NCBI GenBank assembly: GCA_027924585.1 | Contig: BSBM01000877.1 | Span: forward strand, 4,589,501-4,653,500 | DNA length: 64,000 nucleotides | Direction of reading: 5' to 3' | Source: Larix kaempferi | Lineage: Eukaryota; Streptophyta; Pinopsida; Pinales; Pinaceae | The notes under the pieces: model-generated | Told to the model about the DNA's origin: nothing | The model's database searches: none | Seen by the model: only the letters and a program-made list of their open reading frames with translations | In this document: positions 11,533-22,666 of the stretch, one piece after another | How positions within the stretch are numbered: position 1 is the first letter of the stretch | Layout: every line of letters begins with the position of its first letter | Program-made: the position numbers and the translations under genes

Positions 11533-13100
11533 GGTTCCAACATATATATCGTAGGGTCTTAGTCACTCTACAAACAAAGTGGAAGTGCTATCAACTCTAC
11601 AAGGAATACATATTATCGTTTCTTTCTCCCTTCAAGAAGTTACAATGATCAGTGACTTACTCTCATCGTCCATGCACTCAAGAATCAAAGAAATCTCTCC
11701 TCCCTGTCAATCCTACGAATAGTCCAATGGGCATGCATATTATACTCATATTCAAGCATATATAATTTTTCCAATTCCTATGATCAAACAATAAATGGAT
11801 AGCATTCGCACTTCACTTGTATCTAGATATCTCTCCCTTATGAAGAAGCATGGTATCCTCTCTATTATCACCTTGATTTTGCTCACTTTTTCCATTTGAG
11901 AAATTGTAATTGGAAACATCACTAGTTGATGTATTTTCAACATCATGCACCCCATCACATCATGTTATGGCCTTTTTGTACCTCAATGAGCCCATTCAAC
12001 CCATCAATTTACAATTTTTTGGATGGCACAACTTATCTTCAATTTTTTATGCATGTCGCACAGTAAGACCCATGAAAAATGCATGATTGTTTTTAATTCA
12101 AAAAATGGTTAGCTCATAGTTCATAAATAAGTGTGTTATTTTTTAGGTAATTTAGTAGGTATTTGTCAACCTAATTTAACCCCCAAATTCATAAATTCCT
12201 ATTACTTAGGATCCCATAATTCCCACTAAGCTTATGAGCTCTCATTAATACAAGAAGGGAGATCACATGGAAACTAATTCTTGGTTGAGGTTCTACTTAT
12301 ATTCACCTGCATAAATATGCCATGGGGATGCATTTCAATGCCACTTGCGAGTTAAGGAAACCCTTTTTCCACTCCTACATTTTTACCTATTTTCTCACCC
12401 TCTTTCCATTTTCTCATGGCCAACCACAAGGGAGCTTTCCTATATTACCAAAAGAGTTGGGGATTGAGTCTATAAGGAAGAAAATGACCCTACCTAGGAG
12501 AGTTGGGAGAACATATTTCTACAACAATGTTTCTCAAGTGTTTATTGTAAGTTTCATGAATTTCCATTTTTTATAATAAATAATTTCTTATTTTCTCCCA
12601 AATAGATGTGTTGGAACTTCTTTTAAAGCAATAAATCCATAGTTTAGAGCTTCTTTGTTTTTATTTCATAATTTAGGGTTAATGGTGATGCTTTCACAAT
12701 TAACTTATTTACAACCGAATAAGTTAGATATGTTTGCACACACATTTCATAAAATTACAACAACACTCTCTTCCATTAAGCCCTTGTCATGACTACAAAC
12801 CTAAGTCTACCCATCCAAAAAACATTGAGAAATAAATATATTTTTAAAACTTGGGGGATTCACTCGCCAATCCACCCTAGTTCCTTCAATATCTTGTACC
12901 ATAGTATATTTACTCCTCATTTATCTCTTATTTACTCCTCCTATCGTGTTTCATGGAATTCCTCGTTGAATGATCCTCCTTCCATAGGGGATCATTCTTC
13001 CTATACTTTGCCCTAGGAGTCTCTCAGCACAACCAACTATCCATCTTGTCCTATACATTGTGGTCTTCTTCTCGCAGTCAAATGTATTCCCTATAATTCT
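11533..13100. other. Mostly unassigned; possible Ty3 Gag zinc-finger remnant at about 11590-11640
   Basis: The plus strand at about 11595-11632 reads QLYKEYILSFLSP, which resembles KLYKEYHLTHLFP in element E (about 60095-60135). Both sites share ACTCTACAAGGAATAC. This suggests an older E-like Ty3 copy was the target of the Copia element. The rest (a frame at 12322-12576, a frame at 12789-13016) shows no known domain; I see no supported gene. Confidence 0.35.
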
Positions 13101-13467
13101 TGTTGGCACATTTTGTAATATAAGGGATTAAACAATAAGCAGATACAAGTAGTGCACTCATATAATATACAACAAAGTAATATACAAGCATGCATACATA
13201 GAAGGAGGAGAAAGAGATAGAGAGTAATTATGGAACCATAAACAAGTGGCTTGTATTAATATATGGTTAATACAATCCAACCTTATGCATATTAGATATT
13301 GTCTATTTATAAATTACTTTCAAACAATTAGTTGTAACTTTCATAACTATGTTGGTTGGTCGACCCAACCAATTAATCATTCAAGTCGACTAGATAGTCG
13401 ACTTGCTCTTTTACATTGGTAGACTATTAATTGGCTTGGTCAATTCATCAACTGGTCTCATCCAACA
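13101..13467 (-). repeat. 3' LTR of Ty3 element B
   Basis: 367 bp from TGTTGGCACATTTTG to CTCATCCAACA. On the minus strand the purine tract GGTTGGGGAGA immediately precedes TGTTGG, exactly as TGGTGGGGGAGA precedes TGTTGG in element A. This identifies a minus-strand 3' LTR whose internal region runs to the right. The other LTR of B is not recognisable in the window. The segment 13360-13420 has repeated GTCGAC-type motifs. Confidence 0.75.
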
Positions 13468-16400
13468 TCTCCCCAACCTCAAAGTCTTGTTCATCCATAA
13501 GAATTGAGGAGATCAAAAGAAAAAAAATTAGAGCTACTTTTATACAAAATTTCCACTTGATTTTTTATGTTGGTCATGGTCGTCGATGATGGCTAGTTCA
13601 TTAAAGTGTTGGGTTTGAATAATTCAAAACCTAGTCGAACATTTCACGGATATGATTGTGCTAGAGGTTAAGAAGAAATCTTCCTTCACTTCATTTATTC
13701 ATATTTGATAAATTTGAGGGGAAATTTTTTTTATTCATCTTTCAAAAACATGCCACTCTTTAATATTTTTCTCAACTATGGTAATCATTTTCCTCACATA
13801 TTTAAACCAAATAATCTATCTTTTCTTGAATGGTTGTTTCTTTAATTGTAGTGTATTCAGGATTATATTTTTCATATAAGTGGAAAATTTGTCAATGCAC
13901 ATTGAAAATGTGGTTGGCTATTATGATAGATTCTAACTATGCTTTATTCAATTCCCAAAACAAATGTTTCTCCTGATCCCTCAACTCTCCCTTTGTTATT
14001 CATTCTTTCTTTAGTTGGGTGCCCAAAGTGTCCCAACTTCTGGGGTCAACTATAGCATTTCATTGATTGTCCATTTATACTAACAATGTCTATGCTACCT
14101 TCAGTAAACTACACACAATGCCATAATATGCTGGCCAATTACTTAAAATATTTTTTATAGTTGTAGTGATGGCACCTATTTGTTGTAGTTGTTCCCTAAA
14201 TTTTTCATGTTTCTCATGTTCCTTCACTAGGATTTCTCCCTTCTAGTTTTCCATCAACTCTTTGTTTTCAACCAAAAGGTTTTTCTATTAGCTCATTATA
14301 TTAGTATATTGACCAACATTAATCCAACTACACTTTATTTTTTAACTCTAAATTTTCCAAACATGTTCCTCCTTTGATTGTGTTTTCTTTAGATTCTTTG
14401 TTGAGCCACTTAATATTCTATTTCTATCTTTTCTCACGACTTTGTACATATCCCAAATTTCTAGATCTGATGCATCCATTGGTTCAAAGGATATTGTGGC
14501 TCTTCCTTGTTTTTGTCCTTTTAATCTTAATGTAGTGAAGACCCTAGTAGACTTCTCCTTTTTATTTTTTTCTTCCCCCGATTTCCTATCATTCATCCCA
14601 ATAATCTACTACTTTAGTTCCATTATTCATTTAGAAGTCTATTGGATCTACTATGTTTTTTGATGGGTCAACCGCTATTACATCTATGTTTTTTTGTGAA
14701 GGGAGTATACCTTATGTTATATTTGTTATTGTTGATCTTGACATTGCTTTGTGTGGGTAAATGTATTTCTTTGGCCATCATGTTGCTTCTGATCATTATT
14801 CTCTCCATTTTGTTTCTAAGAATTATCATCATTTTGTTCTCCTCTCGCAACTCAACTTTTTTTATTACCCCCTCTTGCAATTTATTGTATTATGGGGGTT
14901 GGTGTAGTCAAACTCAAGTCCCTTATTAGGTATATAGGATATGTCATTGGTTTAGCTCCTAAACTCACTCTCTTGTCATATATGTTGGCTTGTGTGGGTG
15001 TTTTATGTTTATTTTGAGCCCCTATGTCTTCTTCATCTTTGTTGCTTGTGAGGCTTCCTCTGCTTTCTTCCACATAACTCAATCCATCTCAACCTAGAAT
15101 TTCTTCTCAGCGGTGATATTTTTCTTTAACACTTTGACTATAATAATTTTTTTTATTTCCGTGGATGTAGTGTAATCTTTCCCTACACCTAATTCTAATG
15201 CTTTTTTTTTCTTTTCTACTCCCTTGTCAGGTTCCCTTTTCCATTGTCCTTAGTAGTTAGTACTTTTTTCACTAATTCCTCTAGTCTTTTCCTTAGTTGA
15301 ATCTCTTTGAAGCCACCTTTGTATTTATCTTGGAGAAGTACCTCTAGGTCATCCTTAGTCAATTTATAACTATCTTTGTCAAAATTTACTTGACTTATAT
15401 CACCCTTGGTTGATTTCTTGACTTTCTTTAATGGTGATGTTGTTACGACCATTGCAAATATGACAAATGTGATGGTAAATAATGTTGCTTCACTTTCCTC
15501 CTCCAAATCACTATCTATCAGAGGTGTGATTATGTTTTTTGGGGCTTCCCTTGCTTCTTCCGGTATTGAATGGATAATGTTTGATTGACTTATGATTTTT
15601 GAAAATGCATGCTTGACTCTTGGATAATAATCAAGTTGCATGATTGACTCTTAGACTCAAGCTCCTTCTTCATACCAAACTTTTGTGAAGTTGAGGCCTA
15701 ATTGTATATCTACATATGGAGGTAAATTGTTTTGAATTTTCTGAGGAACATGTCATCTATTTCATGGCGTTCACCCATTATAAGAATATGTACTGAGGTG
15801 TTAGGTCATCAAGTTTCCCCTTCTGAATTTTGCTGCAAAATATTGTAAGTTCCACATGGTCAACACATTAGGTGATGTAAAGGTTGCTTCACCAACTAGG
15901 AAAACCCTTTCCATGGAAACCCAAATAGGAGTGATAGGTACCTGACTACTTTGTTTCCTTCTTGGCACTGCTCAGAATTTAACCTAAGTATATATATGAC
16001 ATGCTTCGTGCAATTGTAAATATTTCCTTCCTCCACAATGTTCCTTATTTCCTCAAGAATATTTAGTACAATGTCATATGCTTAACCAACGTTGGTCAAG
16101 CAATATGTCACTATGATGCAAATGCACTTCCCTTACTCTTCTATGACTTGATTTATCACCAACCCATTTGAGTTATTTTTTGTATATCCTCCAATAAATT
16201 TTTCGATCCAATCAACAAGGGTGGGTCTTAGGGGAACTTTCTCCCATACTCAACAATCCTATTATTCGTTGAATCATCTTTGGGATGATTTCAATTGGCT
16301 AATCCAGTCAAATATTCCCATTGTGATACAAACTTATGATAAAATCCATTGCTTCTTCCTTTAAACATTGAAAGTTTGTTACCTAGGGTATGTACAAATA

Positions 16401-16789
16401 CAATAAAATCTTGGATTTCTCAAACATGAGGTTTTCATCCTTCAACCTTCGATAGCTTCTCATTTCTTGCACTTTTTCCGATTCTTATCATATTTAATAT
16501 CCTCCATCCACTCATGTCAAATCTAGTCCATTCCTGATTCTATTAGCCATCAACTAATTATCCTTCCTCTTCTTAGCCATGGGTTAAATACTCTTTGATA
16601 TCGATGGTGTTGATGTTGTGGATGAAATTTTTCCTCTCATCCTCGATGGAATCTTCTCAGTTAGGTCGAATGTGCAAATTGGGCTCAAATATTCTCCACT
16701 GGGATATATTATTCCTTTATCATATTCGATATGTTCTACAACTTCATTCTTTGTGATTTTGTTAGCTTACCATTTTGTATTTATAGCCT
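13468..16789 (-). pseudogene. Additional 3' ORF of Ty3 element B (aORF), decayed
   Basis: It lies between integrase (29837-30192, displaced by the insertion of A) and the 3' LTR. The conserved part is at about 15920-16420 on the minus strand. There, DFIISLYHNGN...PIEI...IIGL..MGE..P aligns with QFIVSHYHNGK...PVEI...TIGL..KGD..P of element A. Further on, ILEEIRNIVEEGNIY...CQEG...RYLS aligns without gaps to MLEAVKNMAMRGKVY...CQEE...RYPS of element A. Downstream, 15216-15641 encodes an acidic/lysine-rich stretch and 14348-15082 a basic low-complexity stretch, then about 900 bp without recognisable coding reaches the LTR. Stops interrupt the frame. Function unknown; no signal peptide or membrane segment is evident. 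Confidence 0.65.
16785..16789. repeat. Target-site duplication AGCCT (left copy) of element A
   Basis: Identical to 29017-29021. Removing element A and one AGCCT restores continuity of minus-strand element B. Confidence 0.92.
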
Positions 16790-17119
16790 TGTTGGAGGGG
16801 CCTAGGTTAGCCTATAGACTAGGCCCTCCGCCCGACCACTTGAGGTATATGTCGACAAGTCATGTCGAATAGCATAGGTCGGGTCGGTCGGTTAGACCGA
16901 CATACTGTTATGTAACTGTATTGAAAGGCATATATATATAGGTTGTTGAGCCAATGTACTAGTTAGATTTGTTCTATGTTGTGTACTACTCTTGCTAGTT
17001 AATAAAGGCTCGTGCTTCTCTCTATTGGTCTCTTGTCTCTTGTATCGGTATCACTGTGCATGCTTGCTTATAATGTATAATGTATCTCTGGTAACCACAT
17101 GACCCACAGGACTACAACA
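16790..17119 (+). repeat. 5' LTR of element A
   Basis: 330 bp, TGTTGGAGGGGCC to GACTACAACA. A GC-rich inverted repeat opens it (GGAGGGGCCTAG with CTAGGCCCTCC). A second perfect 7-bp stem GTCGGTC-GGTTA-GACCGAC follows near 16890. A TATA-like run CATATATATATA lies near 16930-16941, and AATAAAG near 17001 could act as a polyadenylation signal. U3/R/U5 borders are inferred only. Confidence 0.92.
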
Positions 17120-17121
17120 TC

Positions 17122-17139
17122 TGGTTCCATTTTCGGGTG
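17122..17139 (+). other. Primer binding site of element A, tRNA-Asp-like (degenerate)
   Basis: TGGTTCCATTTTCGGGTG starts two bases after the LTR. It agrees with the Asp-type site used by Athila/Tat elements (TGGCGCCGTTGCCGGGG) at TGG, CC, TT and CGGG. The same site is nearly canonical in the Athila-like element at 33386-33402. Confidence 0.55.
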
Positions 17140-17166
17140 ATGCATTCAGAAATAGCAGCATGACAC

Positions 17167-17650
17167 ATGAATTCACAGCAGGAGATTAAGGATTGGTGGG
17201 AGAAGAAAATCGCAAATTATCTGCAGAATTATGCACGACGAAACAAGCTGACAATTATCCAAGCGAGGGAACGATTTTTCTTCGAGACCCATGAGAAATT
17301 CGTAGAGTCTGTGCCAACCGACCTGAAGAAGATACTAGATGAAAAGACTAGTCGATGAAGAAGAGCGGAAGTTATTTTCGAAGTTGATCAATGGAGGACA
17401 CACGAATCTGTCGGAGTGGTGCGAAAATATTGCGAACGACTTCTGTGAAGAGCAAGCGATTGAGGACCGCGTCTCTGTAGACGAAGTTAGAAAAAATTTC
17501 TTCACCAAGCTAGCTGATCAATTTATGTGTTCTCTTCCAACCTTATTGTTCAAATTTTTTATCGACAAAGGCGTTGCGCATATTGTCAAGACACGACCAT
17601 TGTTGCTCCCACCCTTTCCAAACTCTAATTGGGAGGAGAAAGAACGTTAG
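17167..17650 (+). pseudogene. Element A ORF1: tandemly repeated helical module upstream of Gag
   Basis: Two consecutive frames (17167-17358, then 17339-17650, shifted) encode copies of one module of about 50 residues. Copy 1 has WWEKKIAN, then ARERFFF, then FVESVPTDLKK. Copy 2 has WCENIAN, then VRKNFFT, then FMCSLPTLLFK. They align over their length with one or two single-residue gaps, sharing W, E, IAN, R, FF, F, S, PT, L and K. It is charged and predicted helical by eye. Tat/Ogre elements are known to carry an ORF upstream of gag; whether this is related is unknown. The following 17650-18600 keeps only short, broken frames (for example 18274-18495). Confidence 0.55.
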
Positions 17651-18599
17651 TGGGAAATATTTGTGAAAGAGCACAAATGGGAATTCTTTTTGAACAAATG
17701 ATGGTCTGTACTTCCCCAGTGGTCTAGAAAACTTCGGACCGGCATTGGGGGGGTGGCTAAACATGTTCTGATGTACCGAGTCTGATGAAAAACCACATAT
17801 GACAAGGCAACATGACCAACAGTGGACGTAAATCCGACAAAGACAAGACCATGAGTCATAAAAGCACTCCGAATATCTAGAAAATTGAAAGAGAAAAAAG
17901 GAGATAGCGGTGTGAAGAGCTAAGGGAGTAGGCAAATGCGCTCTGGAGGAAGCAAGGATCAAGTGTCGTGACAGATGCAGAAGGAAATCTGCCAAAGTCG
18001 AGTCGATCCCGCAATGAACGAGGCGTCGAAGAAGACCTCTCGCTGATGGATGAATACTTGTGGATAGAGCATGGTAGAGCTCTCCAAGTTCCGATACCTG
18101 AGATGGTAACATCTCCTTCTCCATTTCATCTTACGCAAAGTGTCTGAGTGCAAGAAATTGTCGAGGAAAATATTGGTCTCCATGTTGGTCAGTCGGGAAT
18201 TTGGAGTCGTAGTAGTGAAGAAGGCGATGAAGTCAATAGATTATTGATTCATCGACCGGAGGAAGGAAATTAGGTGTCCTTTCAACCCAAATTTTTGAAT
18301 AGAAGCTTTCATCTAATGAACTTAGAACATGAAGAAGCACCCCCCCTACCAATACCAGAATTAAGTGACTCGCAGAGTACTTCAGAAAATCCGAGAATCA
18401 GCAAAATCCCGTTCGAGCATAAATTTACTTGGATTTCGACAGAAGTAGCAGAAGAAGGCAGAATTCCGAGACCTAGCGAAACAGAAGAAGTTTGAGACAC
18501 GGGTTCTGAAGATAGAGAACCTAGTTCTGATAACAGCTAGTTGAAGTCAAAGAAGCACCAAGTTCTGGTTGCGGAAATAATCCACCTACACCACCATTT

Positions 18600-19745
18600 A
18601 TTTCTCAATTTAATACACTAGCAGACATGTTGCACTCGACAGCACACCTTCCATTTTATGAAGGCGATGAAGATCCAACAAGACATTGGTTTGTGTGTGA
18701 AGCGATATGGACGGCCAACCAAATCACCAGTGAAGAAAGACAGTTGGCCCAGTTTGCTGGCTTGATGAGAAAATGAGCACTGATATGGTATATGGGATAT
18801 ATTGCAAAAACACCAAATTCAACTAAAGCTCAAGTTAAGCGTAATTTTCTGGCCTTTTTTCTAATAAAAGTCGCAACATATCTGGAAGTCGAACGACTGA
18901 AGACAACAGTCCAAAAGCCGACATAAACTGTCAAGGAATATGATAAGAGGTTCAAATACCTCCTGAGAAAACTCGACTGTGAGATCGAAGAAAAGTTATT
19001 AATTAAATGGTTCATTGCCGGTCTCATAAGTAAAATTAAACTACATGTACATCGACAGAGTGTCAATACTTATGCAGAAGCATTGAAGGAAGCACTAGAG
19101 ATTGAAATGGACGACGAATACCCTTTAGTCTCCATGGACAGACATGTCGATGAATGCCTTGAGAGTATGGAGCAAGCAATTCGAAGCATGACTTTGAAAG
19201 GGTCGGAGCTATGGTGTACTACATGTCGAACTGCAGGACACACTAAAGACTCTTTCCAAATTGAGGATCGGTGACAAGAAGTCAAACTTATTCAAACCAG
19301 ATGATGTTGTGATCTGTGTAAAGAATATGACTTGCATACCACAAATGATTGTCCATACAATCTGAAAAATAAGAAAGCAAAATGGTGTCAAATATGCGTA
19401 TTCAATATTCATTCGATTAAAGAATGTCATCTGAATTTGAAAAATCGACAAAATTACCATGCAGTATACCAGACAAACTCTGTCAAACAGCATCATGACA
19501 GAAATATGGGAAACTACAAGTTTGAAAGAAATGATGGAAGAAATGACCGATACAATCGGAACAAAAATGACAGATATCCTAGATATAATGACCGCATATA
19601 TGATCGACGATATGACGGCTATAACAGGCGCGGAGGATACCAGGGTCGTGGTTGTGGCGGTGGTGGTCGTGGAGTTCGACCTAATCGACCTGGTTTATGT
19701 TTTACATGTCTTAGCGAAGATCATCGGCATGCAGAATGGCCTTAA
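18600..19745 (+). pseudogene. Element A Gag: capsid-like domain, four zinc knuckles and RGG-rich segment
   Basis: Capsid-like sequence runs from about 18610 (FYEGDEDPTRHWFV, then YMGYIAKTP, then VKEYDKRFKYLLRK, then IKWFIAGLISK). Four knuckle-type motifs follow. They are WCTTCRTAGHTKDSF (about 19212-19257, last Cys changed), CDLCKEYDLHTTNDC (about 19310-19353), CQICVFNIHSIKEC (about 19389-19430) and CFTCLSEDHRHAEWP (about 19698-19742, last Cys changed). Between the third and fourth lies an Asn/Arg/Tyr-rich stretch ending in RRGGYQGRGCGGGGRG. Stops at about 18776 and 19272 interrupt the frame. Gag would package the RNA; the knuckles and RGG segment are expected to bind it. Confidence 0.8.
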
Positions 19746-20189
19746 AAAGAAAGAACTGATCTTAAGTTTTGTACAAAGAGTGGGGTAGGCGACCACTTTT
19801 TAGAGGATTTCCCTACCATGATTGAAAAAATAAATAATAAAAAGAATGTTCATGTCTTATCTTGTGTACCTAAATATGATGTGCTTCGTACTAAAAACTT
19901 GCAAATCGTTACTAGACAAGGTACCCACATTGGTCAAGATAAGCCATAGATAAGTAAAATAGTGACCAAAGAGGATTATCCAAATCCTGTCAAACAAAAA
20001 TCTGTGTATAAAAATGCATCCGACATATTTTTCGAATTGGCAGCCCACGAAGATATTGAAGAAAACCGATAGGAAGCACTCAATGAATTGTTAAATTTAA
20101 TTTCAAATGATGAAGCTATAGGAAAGATGATTGACCTATTGCATAAACTCAAGCATAAACATGTCGTGCAAAGACAAACCAAAAACATT

Positions 20190-20520
20190 TTCCGACTTAA
20201 CCAAAAAGAAAAAATGATGTTGACCTGCTGGTTGAACTCGACATAAATGGCTACCATGTACGACAAGTCATACTGGAATTTGGCTCCCAAGTGAATATCA
20301 TGACTCGTGATACCTGGGACCAACTCAATCGACCACAATTGCAGGAATCTATCATTTATCTAAAGCTCATGGATCAAGGACTTATTGAGCCAATCGGAGT
20401 ATGGAAGGGAGTCGAAACATCCATCAAAGGAATCACAACAAAAGTTGATTTTGAAATTATTAACCCCAAAGATGACGCAAGCTCTTTCCCAGTCTTGGTC
20501 GATCGACCTTGGCGGTGAAA
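20190..20520 (+). pseudogene. Element A aspartic protease region, inactive
   Basis: The conserved segment VILEFGSQVNIMTRDTW lies at about 20270-20320, and the flap/C-terminal region with IKGITTKVDFEII, then FPVLVDRPW, follows to 20516. The catalytic position expected to be Asp before the hydrophobic-Gly-Ser triplet reads Glu here (EFGS), one base from Asp. A stop follows directly after the PWR motif. Assignment rests on position and the FGSQVNIM block; it is typical of Tat-like proteases. Confidence 0.65.
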
Positions 20521-20813
20521 GATGAAGGCTTCAATTTCCTTAGACAAAAGTCGCATCAAGCTAAAAGGCAACAGGAAGAAGGTTATTGTACCAATATTCC
20601 CATCTCAAGGAGAGCCATGGTCAGAACCTACAGAAGTAGATAATGATATTCGACAGCTTTATCAGATAGATAATAATGAAGACCATATTGAACCAAATTC
20701 CCAAAGGAGAGCTTCACCTTGGAGATCCTGTTTCACTCGGATATAATTTTGATGCGGAGCTCTACGACTGGAAGATAGAGAATTATGATCTGCATCCAAA
20801 AGAATGATGGACG

Positions 20814-21401
20814 GTGGAATCCATCTCAAAGAAGCAAATGAAGAAGTGTCTTTCAATATCATATACACCAAAGATATTTGAGCAGAAAATGAGAGCATAT
20901 CCGACTCTTGTTCCAGACAAAAACTCACAGACATGTAATCCGAAATTGAGATACAAGGAACGTGATTCCCCTATTGTGCATGTCGAACAAGTATCAAAAC
21001 ATGTCGGAGACCAAGGCCGACTACAAAGTCTGGTTGAGACATTCACTGGTCAAGCTGTGAGATGGTGGGATACCCATCAATCGAAACTCAAAACCTGGAA
21101 CACCGCATCAACATTTTTTGTAGAAATGTTTGGAGGAAATAAGCTGACGACTCAGGCCGACATCCCTATGTTCACAAAGGGACAAAATCCTAAAGTCCAC
21201 ATCGACTGTTGCGAAAAAGAATGGAGAAAATTGGGTTATAAAGATGAAAGGGCATGGCCTCACCTCTTCCCCAGCACACTTGATGATTTACCCAATAAAT
21301 GGTATAAGATGGAAGAGGCAAGAGGAGAAAATTTCACATGGAAAGACTTGAAAGAAAATTTGATCAAGGATTTCCAGTTTTCTCTGAAGGAGGAGAAGTA
21401 G
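20814..21401 (+). CDS. Element A second capsid-like domain between protease and RT
   Basis: A 195-residue open frame. It contains FTGQAVRWWDTHQSKLKTW and, after about 60 residues, HLFPSTLDDLPNKWYKMEEA followed by FTWKDLKENLIKDFQF. The order (amphipathic helix with RWW, later LDDLPNKWY then W..L...FI.DF) is that of retrotransposon Gag capsid domains. It sits after the protease segment, where plant Ty3 elements normally have only a linker before RT. It is separated from the pre-RT segment by a stop at 21400. Function is inferred only: it could be a duplicated Gag, or the debris of a recombination with another element's gag. Confidence 0.5.
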   Translation: MESISKKQMKKCLSISYTPKIFEQKMRAYPTLVPDKNSQTCNPKLRYKERDSPIVHVEQVSKHVGDQGRLQSLVETFTGQAVRWWDTHQSKLKTWNTASTFFVEMFGGNKLTTQADIPMFTKGQNPKVHIDCCEKEWRKLGYKDERAWPHLFPSTLDDLPNKWYKMEEARGENFTWKDLKENLIKDFQFSLKEEK

Positions 21402-21599
21402 GTCGAAGCGAGTAAACATATAAAATAATTTCTACAGCCGACAGAAAATCTAGCACTTGTAGAAAAGAAGCAAACTGCTCACCGACCTACTGCCTGCTAT
21501 AACATAACATCGACAGAAAGCCAGCATTCGAAGGGACTAAGCTTGGAAACGAAGAAGTCAGTCGGCAAAATTTTTCAATGGAGATAGGATCACCCAAGC

Positions 21600-22663
21600 A
21601 TGTCGAAGCATGTGAAAATAATCTTTAGCACGGAGATTGTCGAGAAAGATGAATCAGAAAGATTGTCGGAAAAAGACTTTCCACCAGCATTCACGCAAAT
21701 TAAGGAAGGTGAAAGACCGATAAATGACAGTTGTTCTCTAGAATGGATGGACGCAAAGATCAAAACAAAAGAATTAGATATTTCAAATGACGACCGACCG
21801 AAAATGGCAGAAATTGGCGATTACTGGAATGAAGAACAAATGGAAAAAATCACCAATCTCCTTAAGGATTTTCAGGACATATTTGCTTGGGATTACAACG
21901 ACTTGAAAGGACTTGTGTAGGAGATGGGAGAAATGAAAATTTATATCAAACCAGATGCCATAACAGTAAAGAAAAGACCCTACAAGCTTGATCACAAGTA
22001 CAAAGATATTGTTAAAAAGGAGATCGACAGCATGCTCAAAGCAGGAATCATATACCCTATCGACCAATCAGAGTGGGAGAGCCCGATGGTTGTTCAGCCG
22101 AAGAAGCACGATCCATCACGACTGAGGATTTGTGTCGACTTTCGCGAACTGAACAAGGTAACACTCACATACCCTTTTCCAACTCCTTCCGCAGATGATA
22201 TTATTAATGAAGTTCCAGGCCACGAGTGTTATTCTTTCACGGATGGATTCTCTGGGTAAAATCAAGTACCTATTGCAAAAGAAGATTAAAAAAGACTACA
22301 TTCATGTGCGAGTTTGGGTCATTCACATACAAATTCATGCCCTTCGGTCTGAAGAATGCACCAACGGTCTTTTCCCAGATTGTCATCAAGGCATCTGAAT
22401 AATATATCTACAAAACCATGGTTGTCTACTTCGACAACTGGACAATCTACACAATGCTAAGAGATCATTGCAAATGGCTTCAACTAATGTTGGGACGTTG
22501 TCAACAGATTCAGTTATCGTTGAACATTAAAAAGTGCATTTTTGCGACACCTATTGGCATATTGTTGGGCCATGTAGTATGCAAAGAAGGAATCAAGGTC
22601 GATTACGCAAAGATAAAAATTATTCTCGACCTAACGCCTCCAGTTAATCTGAAGCAAGTGTGA
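21600..22663 (+). pseudogene. Element A reverse transcriptase, catalytic Asp changed
   Basis: The pre-RT segment at 21600-21920 ends DIFAWDYNDLKGL. RT fingers/palm at 21924-22259 contain SPMVVQPKKHD, then LRICVDFRELNKVT, then YSFTDGFSG. A stop replaces the residue after FSG and a shift follows, with the middle of RT in other frames at 22260-22398. The catalytic motif at about 22423-22445 reads VYFDNWTIYT: the second Asp of Y.DD is Asn. GAC-GAC has become GAC-AAC, a CpG to CpA change. The thumb follows (LLGHVVCKEGIKVD). The enzyme would be inactive. Confidence 0.88.
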
Positions 22664-22666
22664 ATC

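Noticed and set aside
12322-12576. 84-codon plus-strand frame, possible small host gene
   Set aside because: No domain, no flanking regulatory or splice evidence; chance frame likely.
17543-18124. Minus-strand open frame of 193 codons
   Set aside because: It lies antisense to the 5' part of element A and has no recognisable domain; judged a shadow.
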